Below, one piece after another: positions 52,061-60,503 of a stretch of DNA of 60,503 nucleotides (position 1 is the first letter of the stretch; each line of letters starts with the position of its first letter). The DNA comes from an uncultured Roseicyclus sp. (GTDB taxonomy: Bacteria > Pseudomonadota > Alphaproteobacteria > Rhodobacterales > Rhodobacteraceae): the NCBI GenBank assembly GCA_937139335.1, contig CAKZPN010000077.1, positions 1 to 60,503 on the forward strand, in the 5' to 3' direction. Both the position numbers and the translations under genes were made by a program. Under the pieces are notes generated by a model. It made no database searches, had not been told where the DNA came from, and saw only the letters and a program-made list of their open reading frames with translations.

Positions 52061-52466
52061 GGTTCAGATCGAGATCGGCGGCCGGGCATTCTCCGTCGCC
52101 TGCCAGGACGGGGAAGAGCCCTATCTCCAGGCCGCGGCCAGGATGCTGGATACCGAGGCGGCGGTGATCCTGGGTCAGATCGGGCGGATGCCGGCAGACC
52201 GGATGCTGCTGATGGCGGGGCTGATGCTGGCCGACAAGACGGCGGCGCTGGAGGACGAGGTGAAGCTGTTGCAGGGCCGGATCGCGGCGCAGGACAAGGC
52301 GCTGGCCTCGGCCGAGGAACGACTGGCCGACCGCGCGCGCCGGATCTCGGACCTGCAGGACGCCGGGCCGCGGACCGAATTGCCCGCGCGCTTCACCGAC
52401 GGGCTGGCGGAACTTGCCGCGCGCGCCGAATCCATCGCCGCGGAGCTTGAGGCGCGGCGCAACTAG
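52053..52466 (+). CDS. zapA: Cell division protein ZapA
   Basis: 137 residues from ATG 52053, with GGGGAGGG upstream inside the previous gene. N-terminal PEVQIEIGGRAFSVACQDGE is the ZapA globular domain, followed by the helical region LQAAARMLDTEAAVILGQI and a coiled coil. It binds and bundles FtsZ at midcell. Overlaps the upstream coiled-coil gene, suggesting linked expression. Confidence 0.9.
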   Translation: MPEVQIEIGGRAFSVACQDGEEPYLQAAARMLDTEAAVILGQIGRMPADRMLLMAGLMLADKTAALEDEVKLLQGRIAAQDKALASAEERLADRARRISDLQDAGPRTELPARFTDGLAELAARAESIAAELEARRN

Positions 52467-52475
52467 CGCCGGTCC

Positions 52476-53237
52476 GTGCCCGTCCGCTCCTACATGATCT
52501 GCACCGCTCCGCGCAGCGGCAGCACCCTTTTGTGCCGGATGCTGGCCGCGACCGGCGTGGCGGGCAACCCCGGCTCGCATTTTCACGCCGCTTCGCTGGA
52601 TCGGTGGCTGGAGGTCTACGGGCTTCAGGACACCCGGTTCGCGTCCCGACGCGATGCCCTGCGGGCGATCTTCGACGCGGCGAAGTCGCGGGGCCGGGGC
52701 GCGACGGAGGTTTTCGGCCTGCGGATGCAGGGTGGCAGTTTCGACCATTTCCTGGAGCAGCTCGCGGCGCTGGTGCCGGGTGAGACGCGCGACGTGGCGC
52801 GGTTCGAGGCGGAATTCGGCCCGACGCTCTTCCTCCATCTTTCGCGGCCGGATCGGCTGGGGCAGGCCATCTCGCGGCTGCGGGCCGAGCAGTCGGGCCT
52901 ATGGCACCGGCACGCGGACGGGTCGGAGCTGGAACGCACCGCCGCGGGGCAGGAGCCGCGCTACGACGCCGGGGAGATTGCGCGCCACATGGCGGAACTG
53001 GCGGCGTTCGATGCCGTTTGGGAGCGGTGGTTCAAACATGAGGCCGTCACACCCCTGCGCCTCGGCTATGACGATCTGTCCGTCGATCCGCGCGGAACCC
53101 TCGGACGTGTGCTGCAGGCGCTGGGTCTCGACCCGGCGCTGGCGCGGAGTGTGGAGGTGCCGACCGCGCGGCTTGCCGACGGTCTCAGCCGCAACTGGCG
53201 CGCGCGGTTCAAGGCGGAGGCGGGCGGCGCGGCCTAA
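52476..53237 (+). CDS. Stf0-type sulfotransferase
   Basis: 253 residues from GTG 52476, 9 nt after zapA. The 5'-phosphosulfate loop TAPRSGSTLLCRML is at the N-terminus and the PAPS-binding LHLSRPDRLGQAISRLRAEQ region in the middle, matching Stf0-like sulfotransferases. It moves sulfate from PAPS to a sugar or hydroxyl acceptor, unknown here. Possibly in the same transcript as zapA. Confidence 0.9.
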   Translation: MPVRSYMICTAPRSGSTLLCRMLAATGVAGNPGSHFHAASLDRWLEVYGLQDTRFASRRDALRAIFDAAKSRGRGATEVFGLRMQGGSFDHFLEQLAALVPGETRDVARFEAEFGPTLFLHLSRPDRLGQAISRLRAEQSGLWHRHADGSELERTAAGQEPRYDAGEIARHMAELAAFDAVWERWFKHEAVTPLRLGYDDLSVDPRGTLGRVLQALGLDPALARSVEVPTARLADGLSRNWRARFKAEAGGAA

Positions 53238-53319
53238 CCTGACGCCACGTCCGCAAGGCCAGGCAGGGAACGGGGCGGCGGGTGCCTGCGTTTCCTCCGG
53301 CCACCACCCGGGACGCGCC

Positions 53320-54303
53320 ATGACCCCCGCCGACCTCGTCTACTATTCCGACAGCCAGCCCGGCATACGCCGCGAACGGCGTGGCACGGGGTTTTCCTAC
53401 ATCGCCCCGGACGGCACCCGGATCGCGCGCGGGCCCGAGCGGACCCGGATCGAGGCTCTGGCGGTGCCGCCCGCCTACGAGAATGTCTGGATCTGCCCGT
53501 TGCCGCTCGGGCATCTGCAGGCGACCGGCTACGATGCACGCGAGCGCAAGCAGTACCGGTACCATCCCGACTGGCGAACCTGGCGCGACAGCGTGAAGTT
53601 CGACGACCTCGCCGCCTTCGGGGAGGCCTTGCCCGCCATCCGCCGCCGCATCCGCCGCGACCTGTCGCAGGACGCGGGGGAAAAGGACTTCGCCATCGCC
53701 GCCGTGCTCGCGATGATCGACCGGCTGGCGATCCGGGTCGGGCACCCGGAATACGCAGCCGAGAACAAGAGCTACGGCGCGACCACGCTGACGGCGCGCC
53801 ATGCAAGGTTGAAGGACGGGGTGTTCCACCTGAGCTACCGCGCCAAGGGCGGCTTGCGGGTAAGGGCCGAGTTGCGTGACCGGGGACTTGCCCGTGTCCT
53901 CCACCGGCTGCACGACCTGCCCGGCAAGCATCTGGTCAGCTGGCTCGACGACGAGGGCGCGCCGCATGCCGTCACTTCCAGCGACGTGAACCGAGTGCTG
54001 TCCGAGATCACCGGGCGGCCCGGCATCACCTCGAAGACCTTCCGCACCTGGTCGGGCAGCGAGGCGGCGCTGGATGCTGCGGTGACTGCCGAAAAACCTA
54101 CGATCAAGGCACTGTCCGAGGCCGCGGCGGAGCGGCTGCACAACACGCCAGCGATCTCGCGGAAAAGCTACATCCACCCGAAGGTCATCGCGCTGACCGA
54201 AGCCACGCCCGACGACCGGCAGGCGCTGCTCGAAGACCTGCCGCCGCGCGACGGCTTGCGGGTGGCGGAGCGCGCGCTCTTGCGGTTGCTCGACGGCAGC
54301 TAG
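53320..54303 (+). CDS. DNA topoisomerase IB (poxvirus type)
   Basis: 327 residues from ATG 53320. N-terminal RRERRGTGFSYIAPDGTRI and the catalytic domain HPEYAAENKSYGATTL, RTWSGSEAALDAA and SRKSYIHPKVI with the predicted nucleophile Y284, all hallmarks of bacterial topoisomerase IB. It relaxes supercoils by a 3'-phosphotyrosine intermediate without ATP. It converges on the SDR gene with stops overlapping by 4 nt. Confidence 0.95.
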   Translation: MTPADLVYYSDSQPGIRRERRGTGFSYIAPDGTRIARGPERTRIEALAVPPAYENVWICPLPLGHLQATGYDARERKQYRYHPDWRTWRDSVKFDDLAAFGEALPAIRRRIRRDLSQDAGEKDFAIAAVLAMIDRLAIRVGHPEYAAENKSYGATTLTARHARLKDGVFHLSYRAKGGLRVRAELRDRGLARVLHRLHDLPGKHLVSWLDDEGAPHAVTSSDVNRVLSEITGRPGITSKTFRTWSGSEAALDAAVTAEKPTIKALSEAAAERLHNTPAISRKSYIHPKVIALTEATPDDRQALLEDLPPRDGLRVAERALLRLLDGS

Positions 54304-54968
54304 GCGTCCGGCAGCAGCACCGGAAGCAGGCGCGCGGCCTCATCCCGCGGATCGGCCAGCTTCGCGCGATCTTCGCCGGGGTAGAACCGGGCGCGGACGG
54401 CGGTGGGCATGGGCTGCGGTTGCACCAGGTGGACGCGGAGCGGGAATTTCGCCGTTTCCGCCTGCCAGGACTGGACCATCGCGCGCTGCGCCGCCTTGGA
54501 CATGCCGTAGGGGCCCGCGTATTTCTCGTCCCACACGTCATCGAAGCACAGCGCCTGCGGTGCCTCGGACGGCGCGATCAGCGGGTCGACGAAATGCATC
54601 AGCCGGGCGAAGGCGCGGATGTTCGTCGCGATGATCTGGTCGAGATCCTTGGCCGTCAGATGCGTCGCGGGGGTCAGGGCGCTGACGTGGATTGCGGCAT
54701 GGACCCAGATGTCGGCGCGGCCCCAGCGGTCGTGGATGGAGCGGCAGAGATGCGCCATCGCGCCCTCGTCGGTGATGTCGAGCGGCGCCAGCGTCGCCTG
54801 ACCGCCAAGCGCCTTGATCCGGTCGTCGAGTTCCTCGAGCGCGCCCACGGTGCGGGCGACCGCCACTACATGCGCGCCGCGTTCCGCGAGCCATTCGGCG
54901 CTGGCCGCGCCGATCCCGCGAGATGCACCGGTGACCAGCGCGATCTGTCCATCGAAAGGCTTGTTCAT
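54300..54968 (-). CDS. SDR family oxidoreductase
   Basis: 222 residues. Cofactor motif TGASRGIG at residue 14, VHAA in place of NNAG, and Y-G-M-S-K (AGPYGMSKAAQRAMVQSW). The C-terminal part is short. Exact substrate unknown. In many Rhodobacterales this SDR lies beside purF, while here bioY, an MFS gene and a DUF2199 gene separate the two. Confidence 0.9.
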   Translation of the reverse strand: MNKPFDGQIALVTGASRGIGAASAEWLAERGAHVVAVARTVGALEELDDRIKALGGQATLAPLDITDEGAMAHLCRSIHDRWGRADIWVHAAIHVSALTPATHLTAKDLDQIIATNIRAFARLMHFVDPLIAPSEAPQALCFDDVWDEKYAGPYGMSKAAQRAMVQSWQAETAKFPLRVHLVQPQPMPTAVRARFYPGEDRAKLADPRDEAARLLPVLLPDA

Positions 54969-55076
54969 GCGCCGTCAGTTGCGCTTTTCAAGGACGAGCG
55001 CAAGGGGCTGCGACACTTGACTTGGGGGGTGCGCGCGGGGATACCGAAGGGCAACGCATTTTGCACGGAGGCGAGC

Positions 55077-55679
55077 ATGGGCCGCGACACACTACTGACC
55101 GCAACGATCGGAGATCAGGGCACGCTGAGAAAGCTGCTGCTGGTGCTGGGCGGATCGCTCTTCATCGCGGCCGCCGCCAAGGTCACGGTGCCAATGTGGC
55201 CGGTTCCGGTGACGCTGCAGACGCTGGCGATCCTGCTGGTGGGCTTCTCCATGGGCAGCCGCCTCGGTGCGGCCACCGTGATCGTCTATCTGGCGCAGGG
55301 CGCGATGGGCCTGCCGGTCTTCACCCCCACCACCCTGCCGGGCATCGCCGGGCTGATCGGGCCGACGGGCGGCTTCCTGGTGGGCTTCGTCGGGCTGGCC
55401 TGGCTCGCCGGGTTCGCCGCCGAGCGCGGGCTGGCGAAGGGTGTCGTCTCCACCGCCGCTGTGGCGCTTGCGGCGTCGGCCTTGCTCTACATCCCCGGCG
55501 TGCTCTGGCCGATGGCCCTGGCCGGCGGCATGGGCCTCGAGGCCGGCTGGATCGGCCGCGAGGCGAGCTTCTACTGGAGCGCCTTTGTCGCGCCCTTCCT
55601 GCTGGGCGACGTGCTGAAGGCCGCCATCGCGGCGCTGGTCGTCACCGGGGCCTGGATGGCGCTGAAGAAGCGCGCCTGA
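55077..55679 (+). CDS. bioY: Biotin transporter BioY
   Basis: 200 residues from ATG 55077, with GGAGG 5 nt upstream. Six hydrophobic helices of the BioY ECF substrate-binding component: AAAAKVTVPMWPVPVTLQTL, GLIGPTGGFLVGFVGLAWLA and SFYWSAFVAPFLLGD. It captures biotin in the membrane. No bioM or bioN gene lies nearby, so it may act alone or with a shared ECF module. Followed by a GAAA-loop hairpin. Confidence 0.94.
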   Translation: MGRDTLLTATIGDQGTLRKLLLVLGGSLFIAAAAKVTVPMWPVPVTLQTLAILLVGFSMGSRLGAATVIVYLAQGAMGLPVFTPTTLPGIAGLIGPTGGFLVGFVGLAWLAGFAAERGLAKGVVSTAAVALAASALLYIPGVLWPMALAGGMGLEAGWIGREASFYWSAFVAPFLLGDVLKAAIAALVVTGAWMALKKRA

Positions 55680-55702
55680 CGGTTCAGGTCAGTCGAGACA
55701 CG

Positions 55703-55732
55703 AGGGGCCGTCCGAAAGGGCGGCCCTTTGCG
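55703..55732 (+). terminator. Hairpin after bioY with GAAA tetraloop
   Basis: AGGGGCCGTCC (55703-55713) pairs with GGGCGGCCCTT (55718-55728) around a GAAA loop, 11 bp with two G-U wobbles, followed by only a short T run (TTTG). It ends 49 nt past the bioY stop and lies between convergent genes. Confidence 0.65.
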
Positions 55733-55820
55733 TTTCGGGGGGCGGGAGAGGGAGCCTGGGCCTCGGAGGGTGGGGTCTGCGTTGAGCCCAAACTACCGAA
55801 TGCTGCATGATGCATGAACG

Positions 55821-57113
55821 TCAGCCATTGGCTTCTCCAGCCAATCGTTTGACCAACACCAAGGTCAGTATCACCGCAATCAAAAGAAACACCGCACCGA
55901 AAATCCATGCGATAGGTGTAGAGTAGATTTCGGCAACGGCTCCGGCCAAAACCAAACCCAGTGCCGCCCCCAGTTGTTGTATCAACGACCTCAGCGACAG
56001 CATTGTCGACCGCTGACGGTCTTCTACGCAGCGATGCAGAATGCTGCTGGCCGGCGTTTCGCTGACGCCAAGGATCACGGAGTACAGGACGAATACCGTC
56101 ACAAATCCGGTGATACTGCCCTGTAGCGCCAATGCGATCTGAATACTTGCCAAGCAGGCAAAAGTCGCCGCAAGCGTCATTGCGTGCCGCCGCTTGAAGA
56201 TCCGGCTGATGTGCGGGGACAGCGATGCGCCGAACGCGATGGAGAAGAAATAGATCGCTGTTACGACACCGATGACAGTGTTTGCATAGGCTTCGTCCAA
56301 CATGGGTTTTGCATGGGTCGGCCAGATCACCTCGACCGGGTTGGTCGCCATCAGGAAGAACGCCAGCGATGCCAGAAGCAACGACAATGCAGGATGCTTC
56401 AGGGCAAGAAGGCCTGCGTCCTTGATCACCGATGGAACGTTTGCGAACCCGTGTCTGAGTGCGTTGGCGGTCGCCGGGCGCGGTTTTTCGACTATGGCGA
56501 ACATGGTGAAAACGAAAACGCCCAGCATCACGCCAAAACTTGCCGCGTAGGACACATCATAGATGCTGAACCCGAGTCCATTCGCGACCGTGCCGAAAAT
56601 ATCCGGTAAGAGACCTCCCAGGACGGCACCAAAAGCCAACCCCACAGCATTGGCCCATTGCGCTTTGGCGAGTGCGGGTTGGACGTCGACATCAGGTGCC
56701 GCGGCTTTGAAGGTTTCAACAAACCACGCATCGAGCGTGCCCGACCGAAGCGCCCGTCCAAACCCGATGAATGCAAATGATAGCGCCAGAACGTAGAAAT
56801 CGCTCGTTGACAGAAACAGCGCGAGCGAAATCAAGCTGGCGACGACCGCTGTCAAAAAGACAGGCTTGCGGCCAATGCCGTCCGCCAGACCACCAAACGG
56901 CAGTTCCGTCGCCATCGTCGTGAGCGAGTAGACCCCAAAGAGAAGTGAAATCTGAAAGAGGTCCATGCCTCGGTCAGTCAACGCCAGGGCAACAACGGCG
57001 ACCGTCAGACCCATCGCAAAACGGTCAAGGAATTGGTGTGTCTGAAACACCCGAATGTGCCGTCGCGCCGGACCGGTCAGCGCTGCGAGGGAAAACTCAA
57101 TTTCGGTTGCCAT
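55821..57113 (-). CDS. MFS transporter (low-GC insert)
   Basis: 430 residues with 12 predicted hydrophobic helices. MFS motif A is seen as GLADGIGRKPVFL near residue 75; a central cytoplasmic loop follows helix 6. Codon use is clearly less GC-rich than the flanking genes, suggesting acquisition. It lies between convergent bioY and the DUF2199 gene. Substrate unknown; drug:H+ antiporters of this group are common. Confidence 0.9.
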   Translation of the reverse strand: MATEIEFSLAALTGPARRHIRVFQTHQFLDRFAMGLTVAVVALALTDRGMDLFQISLLFGVYSLTTMATELPFGGLADGIGRKPVFLTAVVASLISLALFLSTSDFYVLALSFAFIGFGRALRSGTLDAWFVETFKAAAPDVDVQPALAKAQWANAVGLAFGAVLGGLLPDIFGTVANGLGFSIYDVSYAASFGVMLGVFVFTMFAIVEKPRPATANALRHGFANVPSVIKDAGLLALKHPALSLLLASLAFFLMATNPVEVIWPTHAKPMLDEAYANTVIGVVTAIYFFSIAFGASLSPHISRIFKRRHAMTLAATFACLASIQIALALQGSITGFVTVFVLYSVILGVSETPASSILHRCVEDRQRSTMLSLRSLIQQLGAALGLVLAGAVAEIYSTPIAWIFGAVFLLIAVILTLVLVKRLAGEANG

Positions 57114-57336
57114 GCTCGCAGCTTCGGCGTTGCTGCGACCTTGTACAATACCTCAGCTTGGCAACGACCTATCCGGCGCAAGCCAAAGCGGCCATTTGAA
57201 CAAGTGCAGCGAATGCCGGATGCGTCCGCCGAGCCGACATCCGGCCCACATGCTCCTGGCTCCGTCGTCGGCTCAGCTCAAGGACTTTGCACGAACCGCA
57301 ATGCACCAGCGTCGACGCGGCCTTTTCTGCCTCGAG

Positions 57337-57942
57337 TCACGCCCGCAGGTGGCTCAGCACATCAGTCGCGCCGAGGTCTTCGTAAAGCGTCACGATCTCC
57401 TGCGCCGACAGGCCGCCGTCCTGCTGGGCCGCGAACAGCGGGTGTTTCTCGTCTGTGATCCAGTAGACCGGCACCGCCCCGCCCGCGACGGGCACCACGA
57501 CGCCCTTCGACAGCACTGGCCCGCTTGCGGTCGGGATGCGGCAATAGAGCCAGGCCAGGATATCGCCCAGGCGGTCCGCGTCGCCGCGCCCCTGGGCCGA
57601 GCGGAAGCGGGCGAAATCCCCTGTCGACAGGCTTGCCCAGACGCCGAGGAAGACGTGGTCGTCGGTGCCCTTCACCGGGATCGGCAGATGCGCCCGAACC
57701 AGCAGGTCGCGGCCGCGCCGGGCGTAGCGTTCGGTGATCACGTCGCCCATGCGCTCGATCGCGCTGTCGGGCTCGGGGGCGGGCGGATGCGCCCAGCCGA
57801 AGGGCCGCAGCCGCACCGCGTAGGCGGCATCCAGCACCTCGTCACAGCAGGCGCAGCGGTAGCCCGATGCGGTGAGGCGCCGGGCCAGTTCGGCCTCGGA
57901 CAAGGCTTTCGGGCGCTTGGTGCGTCTGAAGAGCTTCAGCAT
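57337..57942 (-). CDS. DUF2199 domain protein
   Basis: 201 residues from ATG 57942, which overlaps the purF stop (TGATG), so translation is probably coupled to purF. The N-terminus has a Cys-rich patch YRCACCDEV (C-x-C-C) and then WAHPPAP, DVITERYARRGRDLLVRAHL and FLGVWASLST, which match DUF2199. No function is known for this domain. Unrelated to nearby MFS genes. Confidence 0.87.
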   Translation of the reverse strand: MLKLFRRTKRPKALSEAELARRLTASGYRCACCDEVLDAAYAVRLRPFGWAHPPAPEPDSAIERMGDVITERYARRGRDLLVRAHLPIPVKGTDDHVFLGVWASLSTGDFARFRSAQGRGDADRLGDILAWLYCRIPTASGPVLSKGVVVPVAGGAVPVYWITDEKHPLFAAQQDGGLSAQEIVTLYEDLGATDVLSHLRA

Positions 57943-59234
57943 CACTCGGCCGGTTCGGCGGTTTCTGACAGCTTGAACCCGCGCGCCAGCTGGTCCGTGG
58001 GCTTCACCGGGTAGTCGCCCGAAAAACAGGCGTCGCAATAGGCGGGCTGGGCCGCGTTGCGCCCGCCCGGCACGCCGACGGCCCGGTAGAGCCCGTCGAT
58101 GGAGATGAAGCGCAGCGAGGCGACGCCCAGATGCGCGCGCATCTGTTCCTCGGTCATGGAGGAGGCCAGCAGCTTTTCGCGCTCCGGCGTGTCGACGCCG
58201 TAGAAACAGGGCCAGGCGGTGGGGGGCGAGGCGATGCGGAAATGCACCTCGGCCGCACCCGCATCAAGGATCATCTCCTTGATCTTCTGCGAGGTGGTGC
58301 CGCGCACGACAGAGTCGTCGACCAGGATCACCCGCTTGCCGCGGATCAGCGCGCGGTTGACGTTCAGCTTCAGCCTTACGCCCATGTTGCGGATCTGCTC
58401 GGTGGGCTCGATGAAGGTCCGCCCCATGTACTGGTTGCGAATGATCCCCATGCCATAGGGGATGCCCGATTCATGCGCGAAACCGATGGCCGCCGGGGTG
58501 CCGCTGTCTGGCACGGGGCAGACGAGATCCGCGTCTACCGGCGCCTCGCGCGCCAGCTCCACGCCGATCTGGCGGCGCGTCTCATAGACCGAACGGCCGC
58601 CCTGGATCGAATCGGGGCGCGAGAAATAGACGTGCTCGAAGATGCAGAAGCGAGACCGCTGCGGGCGGAACGGGAAGTGGCTTTGCAGCCCCTTCGTCTC
58701 GTCGATGACGACCATCTCGCCCGGCTTGATCTCGCGCTCGAAATCCGCGCCGATGATGTCGAGCGCGCAGGTTTCCGAGGCCAGCACGAAAGCCTCACCC
58801 AGCTTGCCAAGCACCAGCGGCCGGACACCCAGAGGATCGCGCACACCGATCAGCTGCGTGGCGGTCATGGCGACGACGGAAAACGCGCCCTCCACCTTGC
58901 GCAACGCCTCTTCCATGCGGTCGGGCAGGGTGCGGCCCATCGAGCGTGCCATCAGGTGAATGATGCACTCGCTGTCCGAGGAGGACTGGAAGATCGACCC
59001 GCGCTCGATCAGCTCGCGGCACTCGCGACACCTGGCACGCCCGGTCGGTGCGCGCTCGGCCTTCCTGACGCGCCGCAGCTCGGGGTTGCGGATGCCCTCT
59101 TCGATGGCCTGATCCAGGAGGGGCCGATCGGGCAGCTCGCCGTCGAATTCGCCCAGCGCCGCTTGCTGGGCAGGATCAGGCTGCAAGTCTCCCTCCGAGA
59201 CAAGCTGTGCGAATGTTTCACTTGGCGACGTCAT
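57942..59234 (-). CDS. purF: Chimeric amidophosphoribosyltransferase (PurF) lacking its glutaminase start
   Basis: 430 residues from ATG 59234 (GTG 59258 possible). From about residue 78 on this is PurF: SIFQSSSDSECIIHLMARS, GVRDPLGVRPLVLG, PVPDSGTPAAIGFAHESG, and the PRPP loop VILVDDSVVRGTTS. The first 75 residues are not PurF: FAQLVSEGDLQPDPAQQAAL resembles the N-terminus of ZapE-type ATPases, and RAPTGRARCRECRELIERGS resembles a PARP-type zinc finger. The native Cys nucleophile and about 130 N-terminal residues of the Ntn glutaminase are missing, so the protein cannot use glutamine. The junction at RELIERGS, a string close to PurF's own ELVERGS, suggests recombination at short homology near nt 59000-59020. 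Confidence 0.85.
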   Translation of the reverse strand: MTSPSETFAQLVSEGDLQPDPAQQAALGEFDGELPDRPLLDQAIEEGIRNPELRRVRKAERAPTGRARCRECRELIERGSIFQSSSDSECIIHLMARSMGRTLPDRMEEALRKVEGAFSVVAMTATQLIGVRDPLGVRPLVLGKLGEAFVLASETCALDIIGADFEREIKPGEMVVIDETKGLQSHFPFRPQRSRFCIFEHVYFSRPDSIQGGRSVYETRRQIGVELAREAPVDADLVCPVPDSGTPAAIGFAHESGIPYGMGIIRNQYMGRTFIEPTEQIRNMGVRLKLNVNRALIRGKRVILVDDSVVRGTTSQKIKEMILDAGAAEVHFRIASPPTAWPCFYGVDTPEREKLLASSMTEEQMRAHLGVASLRFISIDGLYRAVGVPGGRNAAQPAYCDACFSGDYPVKPTDQLARGFKLSETAEPAE

Positions 59235-59342
59235 GGGGCCGGGCTTACATGCCGCCACGACCGTTGAAAAGCACCCACATCCAACGCAGCGAGTACGCGC
59301 GACACATCAATTTTCTTGAACTCGCTCCTCAAAACTCCTGAA

Positions 59343-59370
59343 TTGACGCGCGGTGTCAGGACCTTATCGT
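59343..59370 (+). promoter_or_regulatory. Candidate promoter of the terminal MFS gene
   Basis: TTGACG (59343-59348), 16 nt and TATCGT (59365-59370) resemble a sigma70 promoter 28 nt before ATG 59398. The 163-nt region back to the purF start is the only space for divergent promoters of both genes. Confidence 0.45.
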
Positions 59371-59397
59371 GTCGCGGATTGATCTGGAGACCCTGCC

Positions 59398-60503
59398 ATG
59401 CCTCGTTCCGCCCCGCTGTTTACTCCTGTGCTTATTGTCGGTGGCGTGATCATCCTGATAAGCTTTGCAGTGCGTTCCTCCTTTGGGGTGTTTCAGATTC
59501 CGATCGCTGACGAATTCGGCTGGTTACGCACCGAATTCTCGCTTGCCATTGCCATACAGAACCTGGCCTGGGGAATCGGCCAACCGATATTCGGTGCCCT
59601 TGCCGAGAAAATCGGCGATCGGCGGGCGATTTTCCTTGGCGCGGTGCTTTATGCGCTGGGTCTGGTACTCTCGGCCGGGGCGACCACACCGATCGAACAC
59701 CAGGCCTATGCCTGGTTGGTGGGCTTCGGTGTCGCGGGGACCGGGTTCGGCGTTATTCTGGCGGTTGTCGGGCGCGCCGCGGCGGACGAGAATCGGTCGA
59801 TGTCTCTGGCGATCGTCTCGGCGGCGGGCAGCGGCGGACAGATTTTCGGCGCTCCGGTGGCCGAGTGGATGCTCGGTTTCTTGACGTGGCAAACGACATT
59901 CCTTGTCTTCGCTGTCGTCGTTATGGCTTCGATGCTTCTATTGCCGCTCATGAGGGCACCGGTCAGTGCGACAAAGGCCGAACTTGAAGAGAGCATGGGC
60001 ACGGTGGTTCTGCGGGCGTTCCGGGATCCGTCCTATGCGCTCATCTTCGTCGGCTTCTTTTCATGCGGATATCAACTCGCGTTCATCACAGCGCATTTTC
60101 CGGCTTTCGTGACTGAACTGTGCGGGCCGATCCTGCCGGGCGGGACGCTACACAACATCGGCATCACCACCACCTCGGCGCTGGGAGCGGTTGCGCTGTC
60201 GCTGATCGGCTTCGCCAACATCGCCGGAACGCTGACCGCCGGCTGGTTGGGGCAGCGGTTTTCCAAGAAATACCTTCTCGCCGGTGTCTATACCGCGCGC
60301 ACGGTCGTTGCCGGAGTCTTCATCCTGATGCCGATCACACCGCTGAGTGTCATCGTCTTCTCGGTCGCGATGGGGTCGCTTTGGCTGGCGACGGTGCCGC
60401 TGACCTCGGGTCTGGTCGCGCCGATCTACGGATTGCGCTACATGGGCACGCTTTACGGGCTCATCTTTCTATGCCACCAGATCGGCAGCTTCCTGGGCGT
60501 CTG
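59398..60503 (+). CDS. MFS transporter (partial, runs off right edge)
   Basis: Starts at ATG 59398 and remains open to the last base (368 codons). Visible helices include VLIVGGVIILISFAVRSSFG and LVGFGVAGTGFGVILAVVGR, with the acidic loop IPIADEFGW seen in OFA (oxalate:formate antiporter) and related organic-anion MFS carriers. The second half opens with FVGFFSCGYQLAFITAHFPA. It is divergent from the purF chimera. The final helices are outside the window. Confidence 0.9.
   Translation, partial: MPRSAPLFTPVLIVGGVIILISFAVRSSFGVFQIPIADEFGWLRTEFSLAIAIQNLAWGIGQPIFGALAEKIGDRRAIFLGAVLYALGLVLSAGATTPIEHQAYAWLVGFGVAGTGFGVILAVVGRAAADENRSMSLAIVSAAGSGGQIFGAPVAEWMLGFLTWQTTFLVFAVVVMASMLLLPLMRAPVSATKAELEESMGTVVLRAFRDPSYALIFVGFFSCGYQLAFITAHFPAFVTELCGPILPGGTLHNIGITTTSALGAVALSLIGFANIAGTLTAGWLGQRFSKKYLLAGVYTARTVVAGVFILMPITPLSVIVFSVAMGSLWLATVPLTSGLVAPIYGLRYMGTLYGLIFLCHQIGSFLGV

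Overview
The window is 60.5 kb of GC-rich bacterial chromosome. Gene content points to an alphaproteobacterium of the Rhodobacterales (Roseobacter/Paracoccus-type): a nirB-nirD-nasA-TrpD-like-cysG nitrate assimilation operon, TRAP transporters, short-chain acyl-CoA catabolism, tRNA genes with encoded CCA, a tkt/zapA neighbourhood, purM-purN and a poxvirus-type topoisomerase IB. No CRISPR array, rRNA or intact insertion sequence was seen.

Layout. 1-671: 5' part of a secreted serine hydrolase (minus strand, runs off the left edge). 765-9691: nitrate assimilation operon whose first gene is an in-frame chimera of a PadR regulator and the nitrate ABC ATPase NrtD; nirB, nirD, nasA, a TrpD2-like gene and cysG follow with ATGA-type overlaps. 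9810-13129: a GntR/FadR regulator, a truncated peptide-type solute-binding protein, an intact gamma-glutamyltransferase and a decayed RidA gene, apparently the remains of a gamma-glutamyl peptide or glutathione uptake/hydrolysis operon. 13130-41515: a 28 kb catabolic island of 27 genes with two tripartite TRAP transporters, two acyl-CoA ligases, two family III CoA-transferase/racemase proteins (one with the alpha-methylacyl-CoA racemase His/Asp pair), four acyl-CoA dehydrogenases arranged as large/small pairs, two enoyl-CoA hydratase/isomerases, a thiolase, a FAS1-like dehydratase, a ThDP enzyme, a nitronate monooxygenase-like flavoprotein, two SDRs, a thioesterase, and four regulators (two IclR, two TetR) with visible candidate operators. 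The likely job is import, CoA activation and beta-oxidation of branched (alpha-methyl) organic acids; the substrate is unknown. 41516-60503: mostly housekeeping genes, namely tRNA-Asn, a metallo-hydrolase, a sensor kinase, a DUF2235 protein, a CAU tRNA, purM-purN, tkt, a coiled-coil gene plus zapA, a sulfotransferase, topoisomerase IB, an SDR, bioY, a lower-GC MFS gene, a DUF2199 gene, a purF whose N-terminal catalytic domain has been replaced, and a partial MFS gene at the right edge.

The most striking theme is a set of recombination or deletion scars: the PadR-NrtD chimera, the truncated binding protein next to ggt, the stop-containing ridA, and a purF lacking its glutaminase start but carrying about 75 foreign residues. 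They may reflect real genome decay or assembly joins and should be checked first. The second theme is regulatory: palindromes at the IclR and TetR promoters, and a TCCCACAT-led palindrome shared by TRAP unit 2 and the acyl-CoA dehydrogenase divergon, suggest that separate parts of the island are controlled together.
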